DNA of 64,000 nt from Paenibacillus tuaregi (GCF_900086655.1 NZ_LT575476.1:3135869-3199868), one strand, 5' to 3'. Counted from the stretch's first letter, positions 52,070 to 62,302 are shown. Program-made: numbers and translations. The notes: generated by a model not told the origin, from the letters alone.

Positions 52070-52879
52070 TTAATATTGTCTATCCGCAGTATATTTGGCT
52101 GCGTCTTTGATCATCTGATATTTTGTTGTGGTTCCCTTCCAGCCTGCATCAACTGTAGTATCGATAACGACCCACTTGTTATTCATATACACTTCATTCC
52201 AGGCATGGTATGTAGTTACATAAGCTGTCTTGCCCATGTCAAGCTTCGTCGGAATATTCACACTTCGCAGCATAGCAGCGAACAAAGCGGAATAACCGTA
52301 GCAGGTATCCTTGCCCACTGTTAACGTGCGGTCAATTTGCGGTATGTAATCAGCCGGAATATTCAAGGCCAACTTCTTATCGTATTTGATATTATTCACC
52401 ACAAAGTTATAAATCGCTTTGACCTTCTGCTCATCCGTTGTTAAGTTTTTCGTTAAAGCCTTGGCCTTGGCAACTGCGGCGCCCGCCTGTGCCCATTTCA
52501 CATTCTGAATGGAATTAAGGTATACCGCGGTTGGCTCCTCAAGCTCCACGTTAACGGAAGCTTCATAAATAACCTGATATTTGCCGTTGCTCTTTTGTTC
52601 AAGAACACTGATTGCATATTCTCCGTCTCCCAGCTGAAGTGGAAAATTCTCCTCAGTGATACCTGGCAGTAGACTGTATGTATATTTCTCATTGCCTTTG
52701 GCAATTAGCACTTTCGTCTTGACACCAGACTTCACAGTGTATTTGATCCCAATAACACCTTTGTCCACTTGGGTATCATTCAGCCAGGTCCCGCTCTCGG
52801 CCCTAACTGCAGTCCCACCATTCATAACCGCACACAACAACAGAAAAAAAGACAACAAAAAAACAACACTACGCTTCAT
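52070..52879 (-). CDS. Secreted transglutaminase-like (cysteine peptidase fold) protein
   Basis: 269 residues. Signal peptide (VVFLLSFFLLLCAVMNGGTAVRAE), an Ig-like N-terminal part, and a transglutaminase-like domain with the triad Cys in DTCYGYSALFAAMLRS, His in TTYHAWNEVYMNNKW and Asp in VVIDTTVDAG. Such domains act as peptidases or crosslinking enzymes outside the cell. ATG 52879 follows AAGGGAG. The leader is a cyclic-di-GMP-I riboswitch, so synthesis is tied to c-di-GMP. It lies next to the adhesin and regulator genes. Confidence 0.92.
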   Translation of the reverse strand: MKRSVVFLLSFFLLLCAVMNGGTAVRAESGTWLNDTQVDKGVIGIKYTVKSGVKTKVLIAKGNEKYTYSLLPGITEENFPLQLGDGEYAISVLEQKSNGKYQVIYEASVNVELEEPTAVYLNSIQNVKWAQAGAAVAKAKALTKNLTTDEQKVKAIYNFVVNNIKYDKKLALNIPADYIPQIDRTLTVGKDTCYGYSALFAAMLRSVNIPTKLDMGKTAYVTTYHAWNEVYMNNKWVVIDTTVDAGWKGTTTKYQMIKDAAKYTADRQY

Positions 52880-52896
52880 CTTATAAAACTCCCTTC

Positions 52897-52968
52897 GGTG
52901 GCTAGGCTGCCATCTTGTTAGAAGGCCCTATAGCTTTGCGTCCCTGCCTTTCGACAGGTTTGCCATTA
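52897..52968 (-). ncRNA. Cyclic-di-GMP-I (GEMM-I) riboswitch
   Basis: Reading the minus strand, all signature blocks are in order: GGCAAACC, a P2 stem CCTG/CAGG capped by GAAA, GGGACGCAAAGC, AGGGCC, and the closing CCTAGCC. P1 (TGGC with GCCA) and P3 (GCTATAGG with CCTAGC) both pair. The aptamer ends about 15 bases before the ATG with the GAAGGGAG ribosome site immediately after it and no terminator hairpin between, which favours translational control. Confidence 0.92.
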
Positions 52969-53019
52969 TCGTGTAAAGTTCTATTTGCAACAGACAGCTG
53001 AGCTTGTCTGGATGAAATT

Positions 53020-53047
53020 ATCGTACCATATCTTTAATGCAAAACAA
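53020..53047 (-). promoter_or_regulatory. Candidate promoter of the riboswitch transcript
   Basis: On the minus strand TTGTTT (53047-53042), 16 bases, then TGGTACGAT, an extended -10 form. It lies about 50 bases before the aptamer. Confidence 0.4.
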
Positions 53048-53072
53048 GACTTTTGTCGAATTTTATTAAAAA

Positions 53073-53117
53073 AAATATCTCCTCCGGCCGCATCCACGCA
53101 AACCGGAAGAGATATTT
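53073..53117 (-). terminator. Terminator of cysJ-cysI
   Basis: AAATATCTC.TCCGG and CCGG..GAGATATTT form a long stem with a 15-base loop, followed on the minus strand by five further T residues. Confidence 0.85.
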
Positions 53118-53138
53118 ATTCTTAGATTCAGTTACTGC

Positions 53139-54860
53139 TTACGCATGAAAATTCTGTCCGTCGGTCACTTCGGGCACGATGCCAACGCGGATCACGTAAT
53201 CCCCAAAATGCTCACCAGGATGCCGGTCCTTCGCATACTGTGCAAGGATTGGCTCCAGAGATTCCAGAATTTCAGCTTCGTTAATATTCTCCTTAAACAG
53301 CTTGTTCAGACGGTTGCCTGAAAACCCTCCGCCTAAATACATATTGTAACGTCCCGGAGCTTTGCCGATAAACGCGAGTTCCGCGAGGGCAGGCCGTGCG
53401 CAGCCATTGGGACAACCTGTCATGCGGATAACGATCTCCTCGTCTTGAAGGCCATGCTGGGACAGCATAGGCTCAATCTTATCCATCAGTGAAGGAAGAT
53501 AACGCTCGGATTCGGCCATGGCAAGCCCGCAAGTCGGAAGCGCCACACACGCCATCGAATTCCGGCGCAGGGCAGAATAATGCTTGCCGTCTGTAAGATT
53601 GAACTGCTGAATCATGGATTCAATCTTTTTCTTCTTCTGGGTGCTTACATTTGCGATGATCAAATTCTGATTTGGTGTCAGGCGAAAATCCCCGGTATGC
53701 ACCTTGGCAATCTCTCTGAGGCCTGTCATAAGAAGATAACCTTCCTCGTCCTTCACACGGCCATTCTGGATGAAGAGGGTAAAATGCCATTTCCCGTTGC
53801 TGCCCTTAACCCAGCCATAACGGTCTCCATTATGGTCAAATTGGAAAGGACGTGCCTCCTCAAGCTTCCACCCCAGGCGCAGGGTCAGCTCGTTCACGAA
53901 CCAATCAAGGCCGCGGTCATCAATCGTATACTTGAAGCGGGCATGCTTCCGCACAGACCGGTCGCCATAATCTCTTTGAATCGTGACCGTCTTCTCCGCC
54001 ACCTCGATCAGCTGCTCCGGTGTACAGAATCCGATGACTTTGGACACCTGAGGGTAGGTTTTCGGATCACCGTGAGTCATTCCCATGCCCCCGCCAACGG
54101 AAACGTTGAAGCCTTGCAGACGGCCGTTCTCGATAATGGCAATGAGGCCAAGATCCTGAGAGAACACATCCACATCGTTCGATGGAGGAACAGCTATGCC
54201 GATCTTGAATTTACGCGGGAGATAGACCGGTCCGTAGATCGGCTCCTGCTCCACGCCCTCACGGCTGTCCACAATCTTCTCCCCATCCAGCCAAATTTCA
54301 TGGTAGGCCCGGCTGCGGGGGTCGAGATGAGCGCTTACCTTGCTGGCCCATTCGTATACCTCCGAATGAATTTCGGACTGGTAAGGATTCGGGTTGCACA
54401 TCACATTCCGGTTCACGTCACCGCAGGCTGCAAGTGTGCTCAGCATGGAGTCATTCACTTCGCGGATCGTATTCTTCAAGTTCCACTTGAGTACGCCATG
54501 GAGCTGGAACGACTGCCGAGTCGTCAGCCGGATCGTTCCGTTTGCATACTTGTGTGCCACACGGTCCATCATCAGCCATTGCTCCGGAGTTACGACTCCA
54601 CCGGCGGCTCGTACCCGAAGCATGAACTGATAGGCCGGCTCCAGCTTCTGCTTGGCCCGTTCGTTCCGCAGGTCACGGTCATCCTGCATGTAGCTGCCAT
54701 GATGCTTCATCAGCCGGTTGTCATCCTCGGGAATGGACCCGGTAATCGGGTCTAGGAGAGTCTCTACCAGGCTGCCGCGCAAGTAATTACTTCTGCGTTT
54801 AATGTCCTCCACATCACTGTGCGGAGCGCTGTTCTTGGACAACAGGTTATTTTCAGACAT
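53139..54860 (-). CDS. cysI: Assimilatory sulfite reductase hemoprotein subunit
   Basis: 573 residues. The siroheme-[4Fe-4S] ligands lie in [14 protein letters not shown] and [19 protein letters not shown]; the two sulfite/nitrite reductase repeats and [13 protein letters not shown] are present. It reduces sulfite to sulfide with electrons from CysJ for cysteine synthesis. ATG 54860 follows AGAGGAGATATAAACA. It lies 41 bases after cysJ and ends at a strong terminator. Confidence 0.98.
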   Translation of the reverse strand: MSENNLLSKNSAPHSDVEDIKRRSNYLRGSLVETLLDPITGSIPEDDNRLMKHHGSYMQDDRDLRNERAKQKLEPAYQFMLRVRAAGGVVTPEQWLMMDRVAHKYANGTIRLTTRQSFQLHGVLKWNLKNTIREVNDSMLSTLAACGDVNRNVMCNPNPYQSEIHSEVYEWASKVSAHLDPRSRAYHEIWLDGEKIVDSREGVEQEPIYGPVYLPRKFKIGIAVPPSNDVDVFSQDLGLIAIIENGRLQGFNVSVGGGMGMTHGDPKTYPQVSKVIGFCTPEQLIEVAEKTVTIQRDYGDRSVRKHARFKYTIDDRGLDWFVNELTLRLGWKLEEARPFQFDHNGDRYGWVKGSNGKWHFTLFIQNGRVKDEEGYLLMTGLREIAKVHTGDFRLTPNQNLIIANVSTQKKKKIESMIQQFNLTDGKHYSALRRNSMACVALPTCGLAMAESERYLPSLMDKIEPMLSQHGLQDEEIVIRMTGCPNGCARPALAELAFIGKAPGRYNMYLGGGFSGNRLNKLFKENINEAEILESLEPILAQYAKDRHPGEHFGDYVIRVGIVPEVTDGQNFHA

Positions 54861-54901
54861 TGTTTATATCTCCTCTCGTGATCTTTGGCATGTCCCCAGA
54901 A

Positions 54902-56740
54902 TTAATAGACATCCCGCTGATAACGTTTCTGCTGCTGCAGGTCTGTCAAATAAACAGCGGCTTCTTCAGGGCTCAGCCCGCCCTCTTGCTCAAGAATAGT
55001 TGCAAGTGCCGCATGCACATCATGGGCCATCTTCTTCTCATCTCCGCACACATATACCGCAGCGCCTTCTTGAAGCCACTGGTACAATTCCTTGCTCTTC
55101 TCCAGCATCCGGTGCTGAACATAGACTTTCTTGCCGGTATCTCTTGAGAAGGCAACATCCATACGGGTAAGCACGCCATCCTTGAGCCAGCGCTGCCACT
55201 CCACTTGGTACAGGAAGTCTGTAGAGAAATGCTGGTCACCGTAGAACAGCCAGGTCTTCCCTGATGCCCCTGTCTCTTCACGTTCCCCGAGGAATGCGCG
55301 GAAAGGAGCAACTCCTGTTCCAGGTCCAATCATAATCACTGGGGTATCCGGATTGTCCGGCAGCTTGAAGTTCGGGTTATGCTGGATAAATACCGGCAGG
55401 CTGTCTCCCGGCTGGATTCGTTCTGCCAGCTGAACTGAGCAGACCCCGTATCTATTTCTACCGTGGTTCTCATACCTAACGGTACGTACCGTTACGTGCA
55501 CCTCATCCGGGTTCGCTTTTAAACTGCTGGCAATGGAGTACAGCCTTGCCGGAATTTTGCGGAGAAGAGCCACAAATTCACGTGCCGGAGCTCCCTGCAG
55601 CGAGTAATCCGTCACCAGGTCCAGCAGATCGCGCCCGGCAAGATAGCTTCGGAGCTCCTGTTCGTGTCCTTCTGCAAGCAGCTTCGTTAGACCCGAATTA
55701 GAAGTAAGCTCGGCCACTTGAGTCAGCAGAGGTTTCGTTAATACCGTGATCTCATAATGACGAAGAAGCGCCTCCTGCAGCGGCTTCTGCTCCCCGTTCT
55801 TGTTCACCGGCACAAGCTCATCCGGGTTCCAGCCCATCGCTGTGATCAGCTCTGCCACCAGCTGCGGATGGTTCTCCGGATAGATGCCCAAGCTGTCGCC
55901 AGGCTCATACTGAAGATTCGATCCCTCAAGAGAAATTTCAATATGTCGGGTCTCGCGGTCCGATCCGCGGCCGTTCAGGTTCAAGTTCTCAAGAACTTCC
56001 GCATGGAAAGGATGGCTTCTTGAATACTCCGATTCCTGCACAGTTACCCCTTCCGAACTTGCACTAACCGCTGTGGTCTGACCAGCTGCCCCTTGTCCCA
56101 GCGCTTCAGCAACCTGACTCATCCAGGCCTGCGCCGACTCCTCGAAATCCACATCGCAGTCCACCCGGTCAGCCAAGCGTTTCCCGCCTAGTTCTTCCAA
56201 GCGCTTGTCGAAGTCCTTCCCCGTCTGGCAGAAGAATTCATAGGAAGTATCTCCAAGCCCAAGAACCGAATATCGCAGACTCTCAAGTTTTGGCGCTCTC
56301 TTACTATGAAGGAACTCGTAGAAAGGAATCGCATTATCCGGCGGCTCTCCCTCGCCCTGGGTGCTGACCACAATGAGCAAATTCTCAATCTTCTTCAAAT
56401 TGGCGGTCTTGAAGCTTCCCATAGAAGAGACGGTTACCTCAAACCCAAGGCCTTCAAGCTTCTTGGACAGCTTCTTCGCCAGTCCGTCGCTGTTCCCGGT
56501 CTGAGAGCCGAACAGAACGGTAACCTCTTTGGAAGCTGCTGACGCCTGAACAGGGGTGGTAGAATCAGAATGTACAGGAATACCGGCCGGCACGGACAAC
56601 TGCACCTGTGCAGGCCCTTGAAGTCCCGCAATGTACCCTGTCAGCCAGATGCGCTGATGTTCTGTTAATGTAGGGATCAGGCGGTTAAGAAGCTCTGCCT
56701 GTTCCTGGCTGAAAGGACTGTTTGTAACTTGGAGTTCCAA
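54902..56740 (-). CDS. cysJ: Assimilatory sulfite reductase flavoprotein subunit
   Basis: About 612 residues: flavodoxin-like FMN domain (VTVLFGSQTGNSDGLAKKLS, VVSTQGEGEPPDNA), FAD domain (ARLYSIASSLKANPDEVH, GVCSVQLAERI) and NADPH domain (PVIMIGPGTGVAPFRAFLGER, WLFYGDQHFSTDFLY, CGDEKKMAHDV). It passes electrons from NADPH to CysI. I choose TTG 56740, six bases after AGGTGG; the GTG at 56755 would include that site in the coding sequence. Confidence 0.97.
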   Translation of the reverse strand: MELQVTNSPFSQEQAELLNRLIPTLTEHQRIWLTGYIAGLQGPAQVQLSVPAGIPVHSDSTTPVQASAASKEVTVLFGSQTGNSDGLAKKLSKKLEGLGFEVTVSSMGSFKTANLKKIENLLIVVSTQGEGEPPDNAIPFYEFLHSKRAPKLESLRYSVLGLGDTSYEFFCQTGKDFDKRLEELGGKRLADRVDCDVDFEESAQAWMSQVAEALGQGAAGQTTAVSASSEGVTVQESEYSRSHPFHAEVLENLNLNGRGSDRETRHIEISLEGSNLQYEPGDSLGIYPENHPQLVAELITAMGWNPDELVPVNKNGEQKPLQEALLRHYEITVLTKPLLTQVAELTSNSGLTKLLAEGHEQELRSYLAGRDLLDLVTDYSLQGAPAREFVALLRKIPARLYSIASSLKANPDEVHVTVRTVRYENHGRNRYGVCSVQLAERIQPGDSLPVFIQHNPNFKLPDNPDTPVIMIGPGTGVAPFRAFLGEREETGASGKTWLFYGDQHFSTDFLYQVEWQRWLKDGVLTRMDVAFSRDTGKKVYVQHRMLEKSKELYQWLQEGAAVYVCGDEKKMAHDVHAALATILEQEGGLSPEEAAVYLTDLQQQKRYQRDVY

Positions 56741-56911
56741 CAATATCCACCTCACGTAGCTTGCATGATTTTTTAATTCCTAGAATTTAGATCGACTTAA
56801 TTAAAAATCTACTAAGTTGAACGGTATCACATCAACGAGGACGGGTCAATTTGAATGATCTTATAGGTTCCATTAGTTAATCTGATAAATGCGCTTTAGC
56901 ACAGAAAAAGA

Positions 56912-56929
56912 GCCGCGTGTATACGCGGC
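56912..56929 (-). terminator. Terminator of the CHASE3 hybrid kinase gene
   Basis: GCCGCGT-GTAT-ACGCGGC perfect 7-bp stem; five T residues follow on the minus strand. The remaining 56756-57021 stretch shows no gene. Confidence 0.82.
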
Positions 56930-57021
56930 CCGATCAACAAATCTGCATCACTTAAGACTCTATTCCCGATCTTTATTCCATATAACTCAGGTAATCCACT
57001 TCTAAGCCTGCTAACTTCTTC

Positions 57022-60000
57022 TTATCCGTACAGCCAGACTTTCAGCATGGAGATCAGCCTTACGGTATCAATCGGCTTGCTGATGTAGTCCGATGCTCCT
57101 GCATCTATGCATAGCTGACGGTCTTCTTTCATCGCTTTGGCGGTTAGGGCAATGATCGGGAGATGCTGGAATTGCGGCATCGCCCGAATCGCTCTCATCG
57201 TTTCATACCCGTCCATTTCAGGCATCATAATGTCCATCAGAATCAGGTTAAAGTTGGAATCTTTCTCAAGCAGCTCCAGCGCCTCACGGCCGTTCTCGGC
57301 AAAAACAACCTCCAGGTTGTGCGATTCCAGGACATTGGACAGCGCAAAAACGTTCCGGATATCGTCCTCAACCAGCAGAATTCGCTTGCCGTCAAATGCG
57401 TCTTCACTGTTATGCAGCTTATTCAGTATTTCACGGCGGTCTTCCGGAAGATTCGCCTCCACCCGATGAAGGAAAAGTGCGGTCTCGTCAAACAGCCTTT
57501 CCTGTGACCTTACATTCTTGACAATGATGCTCTCCGCGTACTTCTTCAGCTCCATCTCTTCCCGCATGTCCAGCTCTTGCCCGGTATAAATGATAATCGG
57601 AAGCTCGTGAAGCCGCTCTGTGTGCCGAATCCGGTCTAGCAGCTCAAATCCGGAGATATCGGATAAGCCAAGGTCCATCACCATACAGTCATAATGCTCA
57701 ACCTGCAAGGTTCTTAAAGCCTCTTCCCCAGTTGATACCGCCGTGATGAGTACATCATCGTGACCAATCAATTCAACCATGCTGTCCCTAAGCACAAGGT
57801 CGTCCTCCACAATCAGCAGCCGCTTCATCTCACGGTTCATGAAAGATTCAATCCGGGACAGGGCATTCTCAATATTCTCTTTATTCACCGGCTTCTTCAG
57901 GTAGGCCATCGCCCCCATGGTAAGCCCCTGCTGCTGCTCATCAACCACAGATATAACATGGACTGGAATGTGGCGTGTCTCAGGATTCTGCTTCAGACGT
58001 TCCAGGATCGACCAGCCGTCGATGACCGGCAGCTGGATATCCAGCATGATCGCGTCCGGCTTAAATGCATGTACCAAGGCTAAGCCCTTATCTCCCTGAA
58101 GCGCAACTAACACCTTGAAGCCCCGCGAACGGGCAATATCGAGCATGATCTTGGCAAAATGGATGTCATCCTCAATGATCAGCAGCACCTTATCCCCCGG
58201 CTTGATCTGCTCCCGGTCATCCTCGATCTCTGAAGAGACGAGCAGACTCGGATTCGTAAGCTCAACATCCGGGATGAGCACCTCATTCCTCAATGGGGTA
58301 TGCACTGGATTCACACCGTCACTTTGAATGGGTTCATCCCAGTTTGCTAGGAATGGGCCGGATTCAATATTCGGAATATAAAGAGTGAATGTGCTGCCGC
58401 GGCCCTCTTCACTCTCAATTTCAATATGGCCTCCGATTAAGCCGGCAAGCTCACGGCTGATTGTCAGGCCAAGTCCAGTGCCGCCATACTTTCTGCTGGT
58501 CGTGCCATCGGCCTGTTGGAACGCCTCGAAGACCAGGTCCATTTTATCCTTGGCAATACCAATGCCTGTATCTGTTACAGCAAAAGCAAGATAACTCTCG
58601 TGTTCTTGCGGGGATACCTCGTCTGAACGAGGTATCGTAGTTATTTTCAGAGATACTCTGCCCTTGTCTGTAAATTTAATAGCATTTGACAACAGATTCT
58701 TTAAGATTTGCTGGAGCCGATGCCCATCGGTATATACCGTCTCAGGCACCCCATCTTCCGCTTCTATCGTAAATCCAATTCCCTTCTTCGAGGCCACCGG
58801 CTCGAAATTACGCTGCAGTGCCTCTTTCAACTCTTCCAGACACAGCGTCTCCTTCTCCACTTTCATTTGACCTGCTTCTACCTTGGACAAATCCAGAATC
58901 TCATCGATTAGCCTCAGAAGATCACTTCCCGAAGTATGGATCGTTCTCGCATAATCCACCTGCTTCTGCTGAAGATTGCCTTCCTTATTGTCCGCAAGCA
59001 GTTGTGACAGGATAAGAAGGCTGTTAAGTGGGGTACGGAGCTCATGTGACATATTGGCAAGGAACTCTGACTTATACCGGGAAGCGGTCTTTAATTCTAC
59101 CGTCTGCTGCTCCAGCTTTCTGTTCTGCTCTTCTACCTGCTCTTTAATCGTTTCAGTCTGACGCATTTGGTTCTCCAGCTCAACTGACCGGGCTTCCAAT
59201 TCCTGATTAATCTGTTCAAGTTCGTCCTGCTGGGAGAACAGTTCTTCGGACTGGGCCTGCAATTCCTCTGTCTGCTGCTGCAGCTCCTCCGTCTGGGCTT
59301 GGAGTTCCTCGGACATCGCCTGAGATTCTTCAAGGAGCCGCTTCACCTCCATTTGTGCTGCCACGCTGTTCAGTGCCGTACCCAGGGTTCTGCATGCTTC
59401 TTCAAGCAGTTCCTGTTCAAGTAAAGTGAATGTATCTACTGAGGCAAGCTCGATAACCCCTTCGACCTTGCCTTCAAATACTACGGGCACAATCAGGATG
59501 CTGCTGGGCAGGGATTCTCCCAATCCTGTTGTAATCCTCACATGATGATCGGGGACGGTACCCAGCAGAAAGCTGCGCTGCTCAAGTGCACTCTGCCCAA
59601 CCAGCCCTTCACCCATCTTGAAGGAATCCGCAGGCGAGCCTCCAGCCTGCCCGGCAAAAGCGGCTTCTTTATGCAGAGTGTCCCCCATCCGGCGGTAGAA
59701 CACACCATAAGAAGCATGTAACAGCAAAGCTGCTTTTGCTACAAACGCCTGAGCAAGCTCGGAGATAAGAGAGAATCCCTGAGACGATGTAGCCAGCTCA
59801 GCAATCCCGGTTTGGAGCCAATTTTCCTGCTCATGCTTATCCAGCAGCCGATTGGTCGCCTCACCAAGATCACGAATTTCATCACGAGTCCGAATCTCTA
59901 TCCGCTGCTGGCTTATCCTATTCTCCGATAAGGCAATCTCATCGATCGCCTTGGTTACCTGCTCAATGGACCTCACAATTGTCCTTGAAATAAGCAGTGC

Positions 60001-60618
60001 CGCAAGAATAGATACAGCAGTGACAAAAGCAAGCAGCAGGTATAACCCGGTTTTAAAATCAGCATTCTTCTGATCCAGATCATCAACGCGCTGGCTGGTT
60101 AACTTGCTCTCTGTATCCCTGAACAGTCCCAATTGCCCCCGGAGCTCATCTATAATTGTCTTTCCCGGGTCTTCTTTGAAGAAGCGGATGATCTCGGCCG
60201 TATTGTTGTTCCTTTTTAAATCTATGGTTCGGTCCCCAGCTAAGTTAATCCACTGCTGGATGTTCACCTTGATTGCCTCAAGGTTACGCTGCTGGGCGGG
60301 ATTGTCCCCAACTAGCTGATACAGCTTGTTAAAATCAGATACCCACTCGGTTTTGCCGCTTCTATACGGCTCCAAGTAACTGTCGTCCTTGGTAATCATA
60401 AAGCCGCGCTGCCCCGTTTCCATGTCCAGCACATGTTTCTCGATCCGATTCGACAGATTATGGACCTCCATATCGTGATCCGTAATGAAATCAATTTCCC
60501 GTTCCATGGCTGTAATCCGGCTGTTCAAGAGCACAATCGATGCACCAAGGCATAATACAATAAGGAAATACCCCAATATGATTTTGAGACGAATACTGAA
60601 TCTCCGGCTTCTAAACAT
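57022..60618 (-). CDS. CHASE3-HAMP-GAF hybrid histidine kinase with three receiver domains
   Basis: About 1198 residues. Two membrane segments flank a CHASE3 sensor (LSNRIEKHVLDMETGQRGFMITKDD), then HAMP, a GAF domain, and a long Gln/Glu coiled coil (EELQAQTEELQQQTEELQ). The kinase is intact: His in NMSHELRTPLNS, N-box NLLSNAIKFT, DTGIGI and GTGLGLTI. Three receivers follow, with aspartates in IMLDIQLPVIDG, MVMDLGLSDISG and LILMDIMMPEMDGYE. Start ATG 60618 is nine bases after GGGGAG; a longer frame begins at 60642. It stands alone, with no DNA-binding partner adjacent, so it is a signal-integrating or phosphorelay kinase. Confidence 0.93.
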   Translation of the reverse strand: MFRSRRFSIRLKIILGYFLIVLCLGASIVLLNSRITAMEREIDFITDHDMEVHNLSNRIEKHVLDMETGQRGFMITKDDSYLEPYRSGKTEWVSDFNKLYQLVGDNPAQQRNLEAIKVNIQQWINLAGDRTIDLKRNNNTAEIIRFFKEDPGKTIIDELRGQLGLFRDTESKLTSQRVDDLDQKNADFKTGLYLLLAFVTAVSILAALLISRTIVRSIEQVTKAIDEIALSENRISQQRIEIRTRDEIRDLGEATNRLLDKHEQENWLQTGIAELATSSQGFSLISELAQAFVAKAALLLHASYGVFYRRMGDTLHKEAAFAGQAGGSPADSFKMGEGLVGQSALEQRSFLLGTVPDHHVRITTGLGESLPSSILIVPVVFEGKVEGVIELASVDTFTLLEQELLEEACRTLGTALNSVAAQMEVKRLLEESQAMSEELQAQTEELQQQTEELQAQSEELFSQQDELEQINQELEARSVELENQMRQTETIKEQVEEQNRKLEQQTVELKTASRYKSEFLANMSHELRTPLNSLLILSQLLADNKEGNLQQKQVDYARTIHTSGSDLLRLIDEILDLSKVEAGQMKVEKETLCLEELKEALQRNFEPVASKKGIGFTIEAEDGVPETVYTDGHRLQQILKNLLSNAIKFTDKGRVSLKITTIPRSDEVSPQEHESYLAFAVTDTGIGIAKDKMDLVFEAFQQADGTTSRKYGGTGLGLTISRELAGLIGGHIEIESEEGRGSTFTLYIPNIESGPFLANWDEPIQSDGVNPVHTPLRNEVLIPDVELTNPSLLVSSEIEDDREQIKPGDKVLLIIEDDIHFAKIMLDIARSRGFKVLVALQGDKGLALVHAFKPDAIMLDIQLPVIDGWSILERLKQNPETRHIPVHVISVVDEQQQGLTMGAMAYLKKPVNKENIENALSRIESFMNREMKRLLIVEDDLVLRDSMVELIGHDDVLITAVSTGEEALRTLQVEHYDCMVMDLGLSDISGFELLDRIRHTERLHELPIIIYTGQELDMREEMELKKYAESIIVKNVRSQERLFDETALFLHRVEANLPEDRREILNKLHNSEDAFDGKRILLVEDDIRNVFALSNVLESHNLEVVFAENGREALELLEKDSNFNLILMDIMMPEMDGYETMRAIRAMPQFQHLPIIALTAKAMKEDRQLCIDAGASDYISKPIDTVRLISMLKVWLYG

Positions 60619-60778
60619 CAGACACTTCTCCCCACTCCCCATCTTGATATGTAATGAGATGATTTTTCATATAAATAAGGCAATTTGTCCCAACCCTATC
60701 ATTATAAAGCAAGCAGGCAGAAGAATCAGCAAATTAACACAGTAATTCACACAAAGCAATGTAAATCCTTCCTGAATC

Positions 60779-60809
60779 TGTATAAGTTGGCTTCATGATT
60801 GGCATTCTA
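60779..60809 (+). promoter_or_regulatory. Sigma-G-like promoter of the germination operon
   Basis: TGTATA (60779-60784), 18 bases, CATTCTA (60803-60809) resembles the forespore sigma-G consensus (TGAATA, CATACTA). It lies about 40 bases before the gerXA start, fitting the known forespore expression of ger receptor operons. Confidence 0.5.
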
Positions 60810-60847
60810 ATTAAATCCAATTCTTAAAATGACAGGAGGTGCAGCCG

Positions 60848-62302
60848 ATGGACACAGAAGGAACCCAGCTTGAACAAATTAATGAGCTGCTTGCAGCCAT
60901 TGAAGATGTTAACAAGATGAGCTTTGTCATCCATGGCCACACCTGTGTGCTTATTTACATAGAATCCATCATTAATATGCAGACCCTGCATCAGAGAATC
61001 GCTGATGTTCTGATTAAGGAAGCCGCGGCTTCGGAATCCAGCGAAGACAACATCGTCAGCATGCTAAATAAGGGCATGTTAATTCCGATGCCCTCCACAG
61101 TAGCCAAGTCTGCTGAGGATGCCGTTGATCACTTGGTTAGAGGGGAAGTTCTCCTGTATTTAAGTGAATCCGACAAGATCTTCATGTTCAACCTTGTAAA
61201 ATACAAGAAGAGAGCCGTTTCCGAATCAAAAAATGAACTCGTCGTGATCGGTCCCCAGGAAGCGTTTATTGAGGACATTAACAGCAATCTGTCCCTGTTA
61301 AGGCATAAGATCAAACATCCTGATTTGAAAACAATCCGTTATGAAGCTGGTAAATACACCAAAACGGTCATTTATATTGTCTATATCGAAGGGTTGTGCG
61401 AGCCCGATATCGTTAGGGACCTGGATCAGGAAATGCGCAATATGGATCTCGACGGAGTACTGGGAATCAGTTATACCTCTGAGCAGACAAAAAAGGGAAA
61501 CCAAACTCCATTTCCTCAATTCCAGTACACCGAGCGCCCGGATTCCGTTGCAGCCTCATTGCTGGAGGGCCGGGTAGGAATTATGCAGGATGGGACCCCC
61601 TCAGCTCTGCTCGTTCCGGTCACATTGTTCTCGCTTATGCAGTCCTCCGAGGACTATTACCAGAGCTTTATGTCCGCCTCCTGGATCCGTATGGTCAGGC
61701 TGCTCTTCGCCGTCATCTCTATGCTGCTTCCATCCCTTTACGTTGCCATCACTACCTTTCAGCCGGAGATGATTCCGACCGATCTGCTGCTTACATTTGC
61801 TGCAGCACGGGAGAATATCCCCTTCTCTGCATTAACCGAAGCCCTGATCATGGAGCTTACCTTTGAAGGATTACGTGAGGCTGGCACCCGGATTCCCAAG
61901 CCTGTAGGACAGACCATCTCCATTATCGGGGCCATTGTAATTGGACAAGCCGCCGTACAGGCCGGCATTGTGTCCGCGCCGATGGTCATTGTCGTCTCTA
62001 TTACCGGAATCGCCTCCTATATCATTCCCCACTATGAATTAGGGCTGGCCCTTAGGCTGCTAAGATTCCCGCTGCTTATATTGGGAGGAACAACCGGCTT
62101 AATAGGTGTATTCATCGGCACCTTTGTCGTATTCGGGCACCTTGTCAGCCTCAAATCGTTCGGCACGCCCTACATGCAGCCGATTGCACCGCTCATCCTA
62201 AAGGACTGGAAGGATGTATTCGTTCGTGTGCCTTCCCCAACCATGAAGTCAAGATCGAGTGCTTACACTTCGCGTGATCCAAGGAGACAGAATTCCACAT
62301 GA
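60848..62302 (+). CDS. gerXA: GerA-family spore germinant receptor subunit A
   Basis: About 484 residues: a hydrophilic N-terminal half (SFVIHGHTCVLIYIESIINM, LVRGEVLLYL) and a membrane half with the family motif RPDSVAASLLEGRVGIMQDGTPSALLVPVTLF and IPKPVGQTISIIGAIVIGQAAVQAG. A subunits form the ligand-gated channel with B and C in the spore inner membrane. ATG 60848 is six bases after AGGAGGTG. First gene of a four-gene operon; its stop overlaps gerXC as ATGA. Confidence 0.96.
   Translation: MDTEGTQLEQINELLAAIEDVNKMSFVIHGHTCVLIYIESIINMQTLHQRIADVLIKEAAASESSEDNIVSMLNKGMLIPMPSTVAKSAEDAVDHLVRGEVLLYLSESDKIFMFNLVKYKKRAVSESKNELVVIGPQEAFIEDINSNLSLLRHKIKHPDLKTIRYEAGKYTKTVIYIVYIEGLCEPDIVRDLDQEMRNMDLDGVLGISYTSEQTKKGNQTPFPQFQYTERPDSVAASLLEGRVGIMQDGTPSALLVPVTLFSLMQSSEDYYQSFMSASWIRMVRLLFAVISMLLPSLYVAITTFQPEMIPTDLLLTFAAARENIPFSALTEALIMELTFEGLREAGTRIPKPVGQTISIIGAIVIGQAAVQAGIVSAPMVIVVSITGIASYIIPHYELGLALRLLRFPLLILGGTTGLIGVFIGTFVVFGHLVSLKSFGTPYMQPIAPLILKDWKDVFVRVPSPTMKSRSSAYTSRDPRRQNST

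Noticed and set aside
53580..54755. 391-codon open frame on the plus strand
   Set aside because: It is the antisense shadow of cysI, whose motifs are complete on the minus strand; the plus frame has no ribosome site or domain.
56756..56900. Leader of cysJ examined for a SAM or T-box riboswitch
   Set aside because: No S-box or T-box signature sequences (such as the T-box TGGNACC bulge) were found; only AT-rich sequence is present.
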